From positions 124,001 through 188,000 of the forward strand of contig JAECYW010000039.1 in assembly GCA_023014335.1 (NCBI GenBank): a stretch of 64,000 bases of DNA, in the 5' to 3' direction. This stretch comes from Galerina marginata. Taxonomy: Eukaryota; Basidiomycota; Agaricomycetes; Agaricales; Galerinaceae. Below the pieces are notes generated by a model. The model searched no databases, was not told where the DNA came from, and saw nothing but the letters and a program-made list of their open reading frames with translations. Positions 48,210 through 59,967 of this stretch are shown piece after piece (the stretch's first letter is position 1; each line of letters opens with the position of its first letter). A program made the translations under genes and the position numbers.

Positions 48210-50238
48210 ATGCCTATAGCTACCATTGGGAACACCATCGATGCCTTTTTGTCTGCACTTAATGTGCTGGACGGAAAGTTTAGGCTACCGCCCGACCTCC
48301 TACGAAACTGTTTAAATGAAGAGGAGGCCCTCCGCCGGTTATTCGCAACCTCTCCAACCGACCCCTTGTTGGCAGACCCGCATGTCGGCCTGGTCGACAT
48401 ATTTTCTACCTTGGAATCCTACAGGGAGTTTGACCGAACCTTTTTCAACCTGCTACGCACCCGCACCCATCAGGACTTCGTAAACCCCACATTTGTCCCC
48501 CGCGAAAGCAGACTTTTCGTTAATGACGCTCCACACGTCGGAAAGGCTCTCGTTTCAGACATCGCCACGTTCAAAAAGAACTGGGACGCTTTCACATACG
48601 GCATTCTGGATAACCTCAATTGGTCAGGGATCATTGCCGCTGGGGGTGCAGTGCAAGCCTGCATGCTACCATTTATTGACCCTGAATTGGGAAAAAAACC
48701 CTTTCACGTCGGCACACGAGCTTGACACCCATTATCAAAAGCATTACCCCACCTCTGATGTCGACCTTTTCCTCATTGGAAGCCCAATGGAGTTCGAGGT
48801 TGCAATTTCGATTTATGACAATTTTATTATGTTCTAAATTTATGCACGGCAGGCTGAGATGTTAGTCCACCAGATAACCAAATCGATTCGGCAGACTGTA
48901 CGTTTTGACATCGTTTACGTGCGCAAAGCGAATACTATCTCCATTCATAGTAAGTATCCCTTTCTATTTTGGTTTTCTGTCCTGAATCTTTTCCCCTCTG
49001 AAGCACTATTTCCATATCGACCCCTCCAGATAATTCTCCGATCATATCGCTCCCCAGCAGAAGTCCTTGCTGGATTCGATGTTGACGCAGGGTGTTATGC
49101 ATTCGATGGTAATAGTCTTCCTCACAATTCTCACGAATGACCTTTATCTTCATCTGATGCCTGTGTACTCAGGGGAAACGGTGTGGACGAACCCTCGGGG
49201 TATTGCAGCGTTCATCCGTAGGGGGAACACTATAGATATCACACGACGTTCACCGTCGTACGAGTCTCGGCTTGCCAAATATGCCCGTAGAGGCTTTGAG
49301 GTTTTGTTACCGTCTCTGCAACGGACCCGCATAGACCTAGTCGCGGTGCGTCATTCCAGATTATGATAATGAAGAGAAATTTTTACCCAATTTTTGAACA
49401 GGTTTACAACCGAGACCTCAGGTCTTTTCCCAACGGCTTGGCACGACTCCTAGTTTTAGAGAAAATGACCGAGGATCCTGAGTACTACAAATTCTCCCCA
49501 CCAAACCACTTCCGTTTTGGCCAGCCCAAGGACGATCGATCCATACTTCTAAGGCGCCAGCCACTGGAACAGCATCAACTCGATGCAAGTGATTACGACC
49601 TTGTCTGGACGGGGGTCCCTTATGGCAAAGGTTGGGACGCGAAAACGATTGGAAACTTAATAAAGAAGGTTGTACGTACAATAAGGATCTTCTTTTTTTG
49701 GTTCTGATAATGATGATCTAATGACTTGCGCTTGCGTCATCAGGATGCAAAAATGAATGGTACGTCTCCGCGGTAGACCTGCGTCATATACATTTGTCTT
49801 ATTTTTGCTCTCTTTAGAGCCAGAACGACTGGCTAGAGACGGTCGTTCCCTTCACCGTCACGCAGTCGTAGCCAGTGAGGATTTAGACGTCCTTCTTTAT
49901 GGGACTTTCTGTCAAGTAATAATTTATTTGCCCTCTTCATTATCCGCCATCTGACCCTTCGAATTCGTGAAGCATTGTCCTTGCCCATCCTCCTTCTATG
50001 ACGTAAGCGCAGAGATGGTCACGAGTAAGTATATTTTCGGACGAATCGAGTACGTTGTTCTCCTAGTATTTTGTCGGCGCAGGCTGAATAAATCATCCTA
50101 CCTAGATTCATTAGTGCGAACGCTGGTCGCCAGCTCCGATCTGGGAGTTTCAATCCCATAGACATTGATGACTGGACCGACGATGCTTACCTACCTCAGG
50201 CTCAAGCAGAACGCCAATCATCCGTCGAGAATGCGTAA
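48210..50238 (+). CDS. Nucleotidyltransferase-like fungal protein, copy 2 (frameshifted)
   Basis: Paralogue of the gene at 42348 in the same orientation. ATG 48210, MPIATIGNTIDAFLSALNVL; then WSGIIAAGGAVQACMLPF, YPTSDVDLFLIGSP, YVRKANTISIHS, FPYRPLQIILRSYRSPAEVL, AGFDVDAGCYAFDG, NTIDITRRSPSYESRLAKYA, LARLLVLEKM, LHRHAVVAS and a C-terminus FNPIDIDDWTDDAYLPQAQA ending 50238. Introns lie at the same places as in copy 1, including an unusual GTTGCA donor after the SPMEFE codons (copy 1 uses GTTACA). A run of seven A at about 48692-48698 puts PELGKK and the following NPFTSAHELD in different frames; six A would keep it open. Either a sequencing artefact or a real inactivating insertion. Confidence 0.7.
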
Positions 50239-51344
50239 TTGTCCTCGCCGGACCGTTGACACGTTCCAATGGGTATATCATGATCACGGTGAATTGTAAA
50301 GACGAAGCGCGTTGCATCTCTGTATCTTGTAAATATATAGTCGAATTGACTCGGTCACTGGCACTCTGTTTGAACCTTTAGAAACACTAAATAGAAATAC
50401 GGTTATATATTCTGGATTAAATTTGACACGGAACACTCAAAGCGCTAGCACCGTCAATATTTAATATTAGTATGTATACGATCTACGTTCAAATGCCCAA
50501 TTGCGAGCAGGGTATTAATATTACAGAAGACACGGACGAGGATTGTTGGAATTCGCGCATATTCATGTCTGTGCTGTGCTCATGTGGGTGAATCAAAAAT
50601 TACATTCAGCGCTGAAGGCTACCGGCTAGCACCCAAAGGCCCAGTTACGTGTCAGCGCTTGTCTAATACCGCGCTGGAATACAGTAATAACTTTATGATT
50701 TAGCGACACCTTATCTACTAATATATACGTACTGGGCCTATGCGCGGCTTATTTACCTACTCACCCCATTTCCTTCTCTTCTCTTTCCTGTACGCTATAT
50801 CACGTTTAATTCTGTCTAATTATGCTAATGCGTGCCATTTTGTACTTGATCCCGAACTTTGTGCGCCTTGCTATTCAACTCATACTCCCTCTCACAAAAT
50901 TCTATTCGAAATCCGTTTAGCAAGTCGTATTTCGCTCCTTACTTCTTTTATTATCGTCCGCTTCCCTCTGGACCGCCGTGAGAGCACTATCGGGTTCGAT
51001 GCAGCCCGGGAAATACAACTCGTGGTTTGCAATGATTCAGAAGAAACTCCTAACGCGAGGTGGTGACGGCTTTTCTGGCTTAGCCCCAACCTGGACAAGA
51101 ATCTCCAAGTCGGACTCGTACTATGGCTTGTTTCTCATCACTCTGGACACCATTCTCGCCTTAGCCTTTGAGTTCACAAAATCTACGAATGCTAACACCT
51201 CAATCATAGCATACCCCATATCGCCGAGCTCTCAGATTGGTTATGCTGCTGGAAAACCCTGGGATAGGCTTGTTTGGCTGCAGCGACCCATTTCGGCACA
51301 CAAATGTGATCTAGCGCTAGAGTGATTCGATCCAGCGCATTGCT
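50239..51344. other. Spacer after copy 2, no firm gene
   Basis: The stretch 50740-51325 has two open plus-strand frames, one starting with a hydrophobic leader (HFLLFSFLYAISRLIL), but no splice solution or family match. Left unassigned. Confidence 0.35.
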
Positions 51345-51860
51345 TACTGGTGATATAAATCATCAGCAAAAAGGCCACAGGGCACCAGAATAATTAAATG
51401 CGTCTTGAATTAGGCCTAGGATAGAATAGTTTCGTCGCTCGTAAATGTTCAAAATAATTTATTTGCCTTAAGCTTGTATATGCACAGCGGACTTCTGATC
51501 ATGTGCACATCGTACTCCGTCTTTTAATGCGGTAATTGCCTTTTGATGCATTTTAATGCCTTGTGTCAGGCGCCGTAACCAAAAAGGGAAATTGCCCTAC
51601 TTATTGAGTATTTCGGGTTATCAAGCTCCTGTCGTGAAACGTTTCTGCGCTAAGCACTCGCCCTTTTCCTCGTTGGGCTCTCGCCTTCGACTCTTCGTCA
51701 AAACCAAATTACAGTAAGTGTACATGTCGTCAGATGTCGGTAATCTTTTTGGGTGTTCACAAACTTAGGGTGCCGTACGGCATTGTGAAGAAGGAAGCCC
51801 CAAACTCTTTAATAATGATGTCCCGTGTAAGTCTTGCTGGGATTTTAATGACTTATAATT
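51345..51860 (+). repeat. 3' part of direct segmental duplication (partner 44781-45310)
   Basis: Contains the same ordered words as 44781-45310, among them AACCAAAAAGGGAAATTG and ACTTATTGAGTA. Together with the gene upstream it defines a direct repeat with an offset of about 5.9 to 6.6 kb. Confidence 0.8.
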
Positions 51861-52459
51861 AACCTGTGTAATCACGGAAAATCTATTTATTCTATATTCC
51901 ATACTCCATCTAAGATCCAGAAATGAAAACACAGAGGCGGACTATCAGAAGCAAAGCCGGAAGACGATAATCAAAATTCCATACATCTTTCTCCGACTGT
52001 GGTCTTCTAGATGTGTACGGACATAGTTGATCGTGCCGACCGGAATGCTCAATAGATTGACCCCGCAGTCGACGATTATTAAGATTAGTATATGCGGAAA
52101 CAAATAATCCTTCACAGCCTTCACGGGGAGGTGGAATCAGGCCGTCAGGTAGCTATAGCTATATATTGGGTGGGTGAAGTCCCAATACTGGATTTGGACT
52201 GGTATAAGACTCGGAAATCTAGACGGTTATGATTATATGAGGCTGTTCGATCACCCCCACTGCGCTTGGTTGACTGCGACGTACAGGTATGCTACAGCAG
52301 ATTACCACGTCATTCGACGATAATTCGTGTATAACGTACAAAGGAGAACAGGTAAACGTTTGCAAGAGCAGGTGTAGTTCTAGGGTGTCATGATCAAGCC
52401 CGCGAGGTCCTAATGCTAGATCGGGAATTTCCTGCCTGCAGGTACACTGATACAGATGG
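51861..52459. other. Intergenic, nothing supported
   Basis: AT-rich spacer, TAGCTATAGCTATATA near 52151; no gene recognised. Confidence 0.4.
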
Positions 52460-55112
52460 TCAAGATGAGGCCGTTCGAGGCACCTTCATGTTGCTTCGCT
52501 GTGATCGTCGCAGCTCAGCTGGTTCGGGAGGGTTTCGTGGTTTCCTGTCTTTGGCGATCAAGTTCTTGATAAATGTAGGCGCATTGAATTTTCCACGTTT
52601 GGAGAGGAGAAGGTCCGTGAAAATGGGGTGGCGAACAGCGAGCGACTCATCCGTCGATCCGTACGGATACTTCTGACTGATGTCCGACCAGCTGTCGTTC
52701 TCCATCATCCAGATTTGTACGTAATCAGTCGAAGTGTCGTGGTGAATGTGAATGTGTCCAATTTCTCCGGGGATTTCAGGGAGTTCAATCTTAAAATTTG
52801 CAGACGAGGTCGTCCACTTCATCATATGGTCTTTTTTGCCTGGAAGCGGTCGCTGATCCCAATGATAGCCTATATATAAGAGTTGAGCTTTGAGCCTGAA
52901 CATTAATATAATTACCGACGTACTCATTGGCGACAGTCTGTCGTTGAGTGCATGCGCAGGTCCATTTTTGGGGCTGTGTGAGTCAGCACCACGGTCGCGT
53001 AGGACAGGAGTCAGCTTTGACTGGAGAGCGTTCGTGTCGAATTTTTGATTCAAATTTGAAGGATCTTTCGATTTGTCGTTTTCCTCGGAGACCCGGCGAG
53101 AATTTTGACCGACGTCGACGTCGCGACTTTTATAGATTAGGTATATATGTATAAAAATAGTCTTGAAGGAGGGACTCACGGGTACCTCGACTCATTATTG
53201 GCTTTAGGGGCTCCCAACTGGCGTATATAGCTTGCAGAGCCACCAGTACTTTCCTGTTCCGTTGACATTGACCGCCTAGATTTGTCGCTCCTTACCGCGG
53301 TCGTATCAGGTCCTGAGTCAATGACCTGGCCCTGACTGTTTAACGTACGTTAACGATGAAAAAACGGGCAGTAGGGAGTCCATACTTCGTCACTGTACTA
53401 ACATAGGACAAGGCATGACCAAAGCTTTCATTTTCCGTCACCTCATTTTCCATCACCTCGTATTCGCCTCTACTCGAGATGGGTCCAATTGTCAGCTCGA
53501 CATTATTCAACGACTTTATTCAATTTAACTGTCAGAGAAAGAGTCTACATACTTTTGCTCGTAGTGGTGGTGGTCCTCACGATCGTCTTGTCCTTGACTT
53601 GAGATTGTATTGTCCAGCTCCAAGCCGGAGCCAACGAATTGTGGACCCGGTAGTAGGCTATGAATAAAATAAGCACAATTTCTGGCATGCGCAGCAGAGT
53701 TGAAGGGAAATACACTGTGTCGCCCTCTGTGCCACTTGCATGGCCCAGTGGTTTTTGCGACGACGATGCCTGCGTCAATTCGAAGCTTTCGCCTATCTCC
53801 TGGCTAGCCCTATCTTTGTTTCGACTGGAATTTGTCGTTTGCTTGTTCTCGTCCCCAAGAGGAGATGTTGACACTAATGGATGTTGCATGCCTGTTTTGT
53901 CAATATTATCATGGCCGCTTTCCCTCGCTTCTACTGTGCTGGGAGCAGAACAAAAGGTTCAACAACTACTTAAATCTAAAGATTCAGGCAGGCATACCTA
54001 ATATCAGGCCTTGAAATTTTGTCGTATTGCAAGCCGATCGATCCTGCCGAAGCAATGGTGTAAGCGGTCATGGTGTTTGATTGATAAAGTTGAAATTGAT
54101 TCAATGAGCTTGCCTCTAGGTATGCCTGACATTTTTTGCAGCTGCGTGGCTGGAGAAAGACTTGGGTCCTGCGAACTAGCGCGTAATGAGCCAATAAAGA
54201 GGAACTGTGATAGTCAATAAGACATACCTGGGGTGTGTGTATTTACCCTCTGTAGCCTCAGTGCCAGATCCCGACGCTGAATGTGATTCGGATCGTCGGA
54301 CTTGTGTCATTCTCTGGGTCGACCTTGAAGAATTTGAAAGCTGATCAGCGCAGAAAACATCATGAATGGATATTGGCTGGGTACCTATTCGTCGAAGTTG
54401 GCCATGGTTTAGGATGGGATACAGATCTAGCCGCGAGGTGTCGATTCGGCTGCAGCCCCAATATATCGCTAATCAACTGAACGACCATTTTAGTGGGGAA
54501 CTTCAAACGACCTAACGCTAGCACAGATACTGAAACGTCTTCGACCGTTGACGCTACCCCGATAAGTTCTGCGATTGCCTTTAGTTCTTCTTCAAAAAGT
54601 GACTTCTCCAAGACGACTCTGAGTAACCTCTTTAGGCGCTTTCGCTTTCCAGGTTTTGACTTCGGAGTGGGATGAGGAACCAACTTCAGTAGAGCTTGTG
54701 GTCTGATTTTCCGTATTTGTTTGAAGCCTACGTGAATATGCGACAGCAGACATACGGGGGATGCGTGTTGTCCATGACTATTTTCGTTAAACTCATTTCG
54801 CGATCACTGAAAGTAGGGTAGTCGTCATGGTCGCTGATTGAGGTTCCCCTGGGAGCGATGTCGCCGTGGCTGGGAATCGCCTGTAGCTGTTCAAATAAAT
54901 CACAGACATGATTAATTATATAAACTCGATAACATTGCGGTTTTGACCTTGTCCGTTTTGTTGACCGAGGAGGAGGATGGATACAGATTTCTTCTCTTTA
55001 AGCCGCAAACCAAGCTTTCGCCGGCACGATAAAAGAAACGATAGTTCCAGTAGAGGAATACAGAAACAACGCAGGCGAACGCGTTTGTAGTGAACACGGA
55101 AGGTAGTAACAT
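52460..55112 (-). CDS. Long multi-exon membrane / GHxHxH-family gene, better-preserved copy
   Basis: Start ATG 55112 (MLLPSVFTTNAFACVVSVFL) is a membrane-anchor exon. Following pieces, each also found in the degraded copy at 21371-23982, read AIPSHGDIAPRGTSISDHDD, LFEEELKAIAELIGVASTVE, SPATQLQKMSG, ACNTTKFQGLILG, TVEARESGHDNIDKT, a Ser-rich exon with a second hydrophobic segment (PEIVLILFIAYYRV), TIGPISSRGEYEVME, DTTAVRSDKSRRSMSTEQES, and an exon ending ALNDRLSPM. The last intron (about 52920-52870, GTACGT to TAG) leads in phase 1 to the C-terminal exon: YHWDQRPLPGKKDHMMKW, IGHIHIHHDTSTDYVQIW, DSWSDISQKYPYGS, stop 52460. The model is assembled by paralogue comparison; several internal borders are approximate and minor lesions cannot be excluded. 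Role unknown. Confidence 0.55.
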
Positions 55113-55850
55113 TGAGTTCTGATCATGATCCAGACCAGTACTTGTCGAAATTACATTATTTATATGTTTTGGGTAGAGCCACCCCTATAGCTTCTCCAAA
55201 TTTAAAGATCGACGGATATACGGATCCAGATCTCGATCTTGATTCAACAAACAGATCTGGAGTTAGACTTTCAAAAAAAACTCTGTAATTATATAAAACA
55301 ACCTCATGATCATGGCTTTCTGGACGGTCCCAGAATTTCTGTCGCATTGCTGCGCAGGCTCAAGGTCCGTCTTCCATTGGACATGTGTTCACCTCGCTTT
55401 GTCCTCGCGCCTTTCCTAATTTAGGCCACGCGCACTCAGTCTTCTCTTTCCTGTTCGGCGTTTCTCATTCTGATTAGAAAGAGGTGTTGTGCCTAATTAT
55501 TAATAGAATTTGATTCCGGAAAAAAGGCAGCATTGGGCACGATCGATATCGCATGTTTGGGGCGGCGTTTTTATACTCTTTCCCAAGGTATGTAGTTCAG
55601 CCACATTTACATCGCATCAGTTGTACATGTTCGGCGAGGCATCAGGATAGGAACGTTGGCGCCATTGCTAGCGGCTGTTAATTCTTGGCTCTAGGAATCA
55701 ATTCTGTACAAGGCTGTCGGATCTGCCTCGTTCACCTGGCCATCTCCGATCTGCAGACCATTTTCTCCGTGGCAAGAATCGGAACTGAATAAATTGGCGC
55801 GGCCTAGTAATAAAAGCATTGTTATAAGTTTGCATGCCTTCCTTGTTACT
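55113..55850. other. Region between divergent genes, shared with 20.66-21.37 kb
   Basis: Separates the long gene (minus) from the GMSSDES gene (plus). Parts match 20660-21370 in reverse, so the probable promoters of both genes were included in the duplication. Confidence 0.5.
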
Positions 55851-57451
55851 ATGCAATCTTTGCCCATGGATGCTGATGATGATGTCGAGCAACAACCTGC
55901 CTCCAACAGCTGGGTCAAAGGACTCAGCCAAGTATCCTCAAGGAAAGGAAATGAAGTCGTGCAATCTTCTCTATACTTGGTACCGCAAAGCCACCAACCC
56001 CAACCTTCGACATCGTGGCAGCAGACAATTCCTCTCGGTTTCCGCGACAGGCCGCAATCCCAAGAAGTACGAGCCAATCAGGTTGGAAGTCGATATGGAC
56101 AGCCAACACTACCTAGAATGCAATCTCTTCCTGAAGAACGAGAGCCACGCTCTCCGAACAGATCCGGAGGAGAAGAGGAGGACGATTTTTTGTCTGACAC
56201 ACCCGCGGACGAGGTGAGCATAGAGAATTCGAATGGGGCTGGTTTTTGGTGTCAGTAACTAATTGAAGTCGTTAAATGACAGAGACGGCGAGAACACAGC
56301 ATTGAATACCCTGGTTTTGGACAACAATTGGAAGACATTCAACAATCCATTCTCCAGGCACTGCAGCAAGGTTTTTCCGAGGTTGCTGCTGGGTTTAATG
56401 CCGCATTGAGATCTATGTTACCCGCTCCTGCACCTCCACCCGCCAGTATCGCTACAAGTCCAAGGCGAGCGCAGCGACGGCCACGTCTTACAGCTTACCC
56501 AGTTCGTAGACCGCATCAACTTAGAGAAAAACATGTAAGTTTACCAGGTCTAAACGGTTTATGACCTCAACTAATCAAATTTCAAAGAAATTGATCAGAG
56601 AGCACTTCCGGCGTCTGATGGGCTCCCATGGCTTCATTGACAATACCAGCGCAAAGGAATTTGCTGAGAGGTGGAAGGCAGATAAGAACCTTCAATGTTG
56701 CACAGCCAGCTCTTTTAAGATCGATGTTGTTGGGACGTCTCGCAGTCCTTGGAACACCTCTGCTTCCCGTGTTTTTGCTCTCGATTTTCTGGCATTTCAC
56801 CAAATTCAGCCAGAGCCAACAGTTTTGCAAGAAACCCTCGGTTTAGCTAAGACGAGGATTGGATCTATAAGGTATTCAGTCAAGCGTAAAGAGCACCTGA
56901 ACCTGAGTGCAGAGCGCAGGAAAGGCCGGAAGTCCACGGTAAGTGTCAGCGCGTGATTTGAGTGGTTTCTGAATTTGATCTTCTTGATCTAGCTTTTCTA
57001 CCGTCGATTAGACACTTGTTCTGTCCACCCGGATCTACAGAAACATCTTGAATTTGTGCAGGAGTTAGGCGTAGCGGGAATGTCCTCCGACGAGTCCGAC
57101 TATGAAGAAGTGGGTCGAAATACGGCTACACTAGCGCGTACTCGAGCTCCCCGCTACCGTGTTTTACGCCCAAAGTGGAGAAACATTCAAGTAGGAGAAT
57201 GGCTAGAAACTATCGACATTGTCGGGTTTATCATGCGTCGCAATGGGCCCAAGAAACAAGGCGGTTATCCTCGCATTCGCACTCAATCTGGGATCATAAG
57301 CAAGTATAGCACTTCCGACTCGTTTGTTCCGGGACTTGCAGTCAATACCTACGACCAAACCTGGCTGGCCGATCGTGCTGATGCTGATTTTGTCATATTT
57401 CCTCGCCCAGAATCATATCGTCTTGTCCACGCCGCCAGCACTATCCGGTAA
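55851..57451 (+). CDS. Agaricomycete repeated protein with GMSSDES motif, four exons, 474 aa
   Basis: Exons 55851-56213, 56283-56534, 56588-56938 and 56993-57451; introns 69, 53 and 54 nt, all GT-AG and phase 0. Start MQSLPMDADDDVEQQPASNS. Exon 2 has a helical segment (QQLEDIQQSILQALQQGFSE) and a Pro/Arg-rich linker. Exon 3 starts KLIREHFRRLMGSHG and has FKIDVVGTSRSPWNTSASRV and FALDFLAFH. Exon 4 has FYRRLDTCSVHPDLQKHLEF, GVAGMSSDESDYE, LRPKWRNIQVGEWLETID, GYPRIRTQ and VPGLAVNTYDQTWL. This block order is typical of a protein family expanded in Agaricomycetes, for which I know no function; its high copy number suggests a link to mobile DNA (inference). A 5' fragment lies inverted at 20433-20657. 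Confidence 0.85.
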
Positions 57452-58686
57452 GCAAGCAAAGTTGCATCCCATAACTGTATTGACATTTGTCTCGAAGGTA
57501 CGTTCAGTCAGCCGTCACCGGTGGCTCTCGCTCATAAAAAAACCTTGATCTGGATCTGGATGTACGAATGAGCGCTATATATCATTACCCAGGTACATTT
57601 CAACCCAGATCTAGCGCTTCACTTTACCGAGAAGACCTGTAGAGGACATGTACATGGACACTACAAATTGAATTATCGTCTTAAATTGAAAATATACAAG
57701 CCGTGCCTCGTTCCACTTGGGCGGCGAGGTCGTCAGACGGACACCAGATATCTACCCACCTGTGGCCATAGCACATAAAAATTATCAAATTTAAAGTTGC
57801 AATTGGGAGTGGACCTCGGTATGTCGAAAAACATATCCGCACGTAAGGACGGTATTCATATTAGTGAGTACCAAACATCCCACGTTTCGTGTAAGATTTG
57901 AGCTAGGTGTACGCAAGGAGCCTATCGGTTTTATAGAGCCTAAGTATCTTATAGGGCTCCAATAATCTCTCTTGATCGAACATTTTTGCACTGGGCATGG
58001 TCAGTGAATACTGTGCTTATCTCCCTTGACGTCCAACTCCCACTTTTCTCTCATGATATTCACAAATTTTGGGAGGAAATCTAACTCAATGTTCCATGAG
58101 GCCAGTACTCGACTACATAACGCAGGTACGGTATAATACCTAGCGATGCCCCAACGTCTGTCTCCCATATTCGTACAATTTGTAACATGTCTTCTTACGG
58201 TTTTATGCCAATGACCGAGAGCTAGGTAGAGCCAATTGCGAGCAACGAATTATTCTCCACAATTAGAACTCAAAGTGGGCCGGCTGGTGGGTTGCGCTGT
58301 TTGCATTACAGGCACTGGAGCCACACGCCCGGCGCTGAATCAAAAACGTAGACGAGATAGTACAACATAGGTAATTATCTGATAATTTTTACAGACTCTC
58401 CTGATTTTATCACTCCGGATCCATCAAGCCTCGAAGGTTTTTCAGTCGATTCAATTCCGAGGATCAATACAGCCAGCGCGGTGTTTGTATACAGATGACA
58501 GTGACCCTAATTTATATTTTATCAATGCATCAAACGGCCATGATTACTCTACGATCAACTTGTAAGATGGCTGCACTAGGGTAACGACGAACTAGGGATC
58601 TTGACTACAAAGTATTGAGGGAAGACGCGCACGATATCGATGCAAGAGAATGGCATCATGAAATTTTTTTCTTTTGGAAATGAAGC
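57452..58686. other. Intergenic, nothing supported
   Basis: No splice-linked open frames and no repeats shared with other parts of the window were recognised. Confidence 0.4.
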
Positions 58687-59967
58687 CTAAGGGGCTTCCA
58701 GGGCGTCCTCAATATTCTCCCGTGCATTCTTCATGTCTTTGGACACGCCTTCGAGGATGGTCGTTGTCGCGTCGGTCTCGCCTGCCTTGTTCCTTTCGAC
58801 AGCCTCATTGACGCTGTAATACCACGAACCAATCTCGGTGTCAAGTCCTTCTACGAGAGGCCTAAGTCCCAGTTCGCCCCTTGAAGGATTCTCATAGTGC
58901 GAGCCTACTCAAGGGTAATATTGAGATTAATCATAAGAAGTGGTAAAATTATATTTGAGGAACTTACTTAGTGATTCGGCGGTGACCTTTTTATCTGCAA
59001 TATCTATAGTCGAAATTTTTTGGAGCAACGCTTCGATCTGAGCTTTTTGAGAATTAATGGTTATCTGGCTTTCCTGTTGTGACTGAGATAGACAGGAAAA
59101 CAAATCAGTTGATATATATATAAATTGAGCTCAGTTCTTTACACACCTCGCGAAGATGGACGATGTTTTGCTCCAAGACTCTAATAGTATGTTCATCTTG
59201 CTTTTTCCTAGTTTCATGAGAGGCTTGTTCTGTTTGAAGCAGCTCCAAGGTCGTGCTGAATTCATGGCGGCAATCTTCAAGATGTTTGTTGGCGAACTCG
59301 AGTTCCGTCGCTGTCGCTTGCCACTTCATTCTCATGTCGTCCAGCTCCCGCGCAATACCCGCCGCTTGAGAACGATGATCGCTCACCAAGGCAGTTAATA
59401 TCGAAACTTGCCCATTTAGGTCCTCTGTCACTTGTGACTGACTTTGGAGAATAGCGTGCAATTCCGCTAAAGGCTTCCACACAGCGCCGATGTCATTCAA
59501 ACCGAGATGGCGATACATTTGTTTCATGACTTTATCATGTGCGAAGGGATTGAGAATCCCAAGAGAAGCCGGGTTCGGTTCTATAAGTTGTCAATAAGAG
59601 CCGTAATCATTATCAGAAAACTCACTACGTTTTGCTTCCGCGGCGGTTACTGTACTTTCTTCCTCCTCCTGAGCGGTGATGCTGCTCCCTATGTTGAGAG
59701 TTAGAAAGAGCAATCGAAGGAACTTGGGCAGGCAATTTCAAACCACGTACCCAATGCTTTCAAGGTCACAGGTGCCTCGCTTTCAACGGTGTAGCCGTCG
59801 TTTACTTGATCATTACGGGTCGACTGGGCCATTTTCTTTTGTTCTTCTTCGAATGCTTCCGCGCCCCACTGGAAATATATGTCGGATCCATGGGGAAGTT
59901 CGGGAGGTGCTTTGTCCCAAATATAGTCTGGTATCTCTGCCAGTGGCTTCAAAAAACGTTCGGCCAT
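58687..59967 (-). CDS. Coiled-coil partner protein, second copy, five exons, 347 aa
   Basis: Exons 59967-59751, 59688-59629, 59580-59147, 59082-58968 and 58904-58687; introns of 48-64 nt, all GT-AG, phases consistent, total 1044 nt. Start MAERFLKPLAEIPDYIWDKA, then ELPHGSDIYFQWGAEAFEEE: same block as the gene at 28202. Exon 3 is a long coiled coil (LAELHAILQSQSQVTEDLNG ... HTIRVLEQNIVHLRE); exons 4 and 5 have KAQIEALLQKISTID and LDTEIGSWYYSVNEAVERNK, ending ENIEDALEAP. This copy lacks the 202-bp exon duplication seen in the other. Divergent from the Zn2Cys6 gene at 60140. Probably a soluble oligomeric protein; function unknown. Confidence 0.85.
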
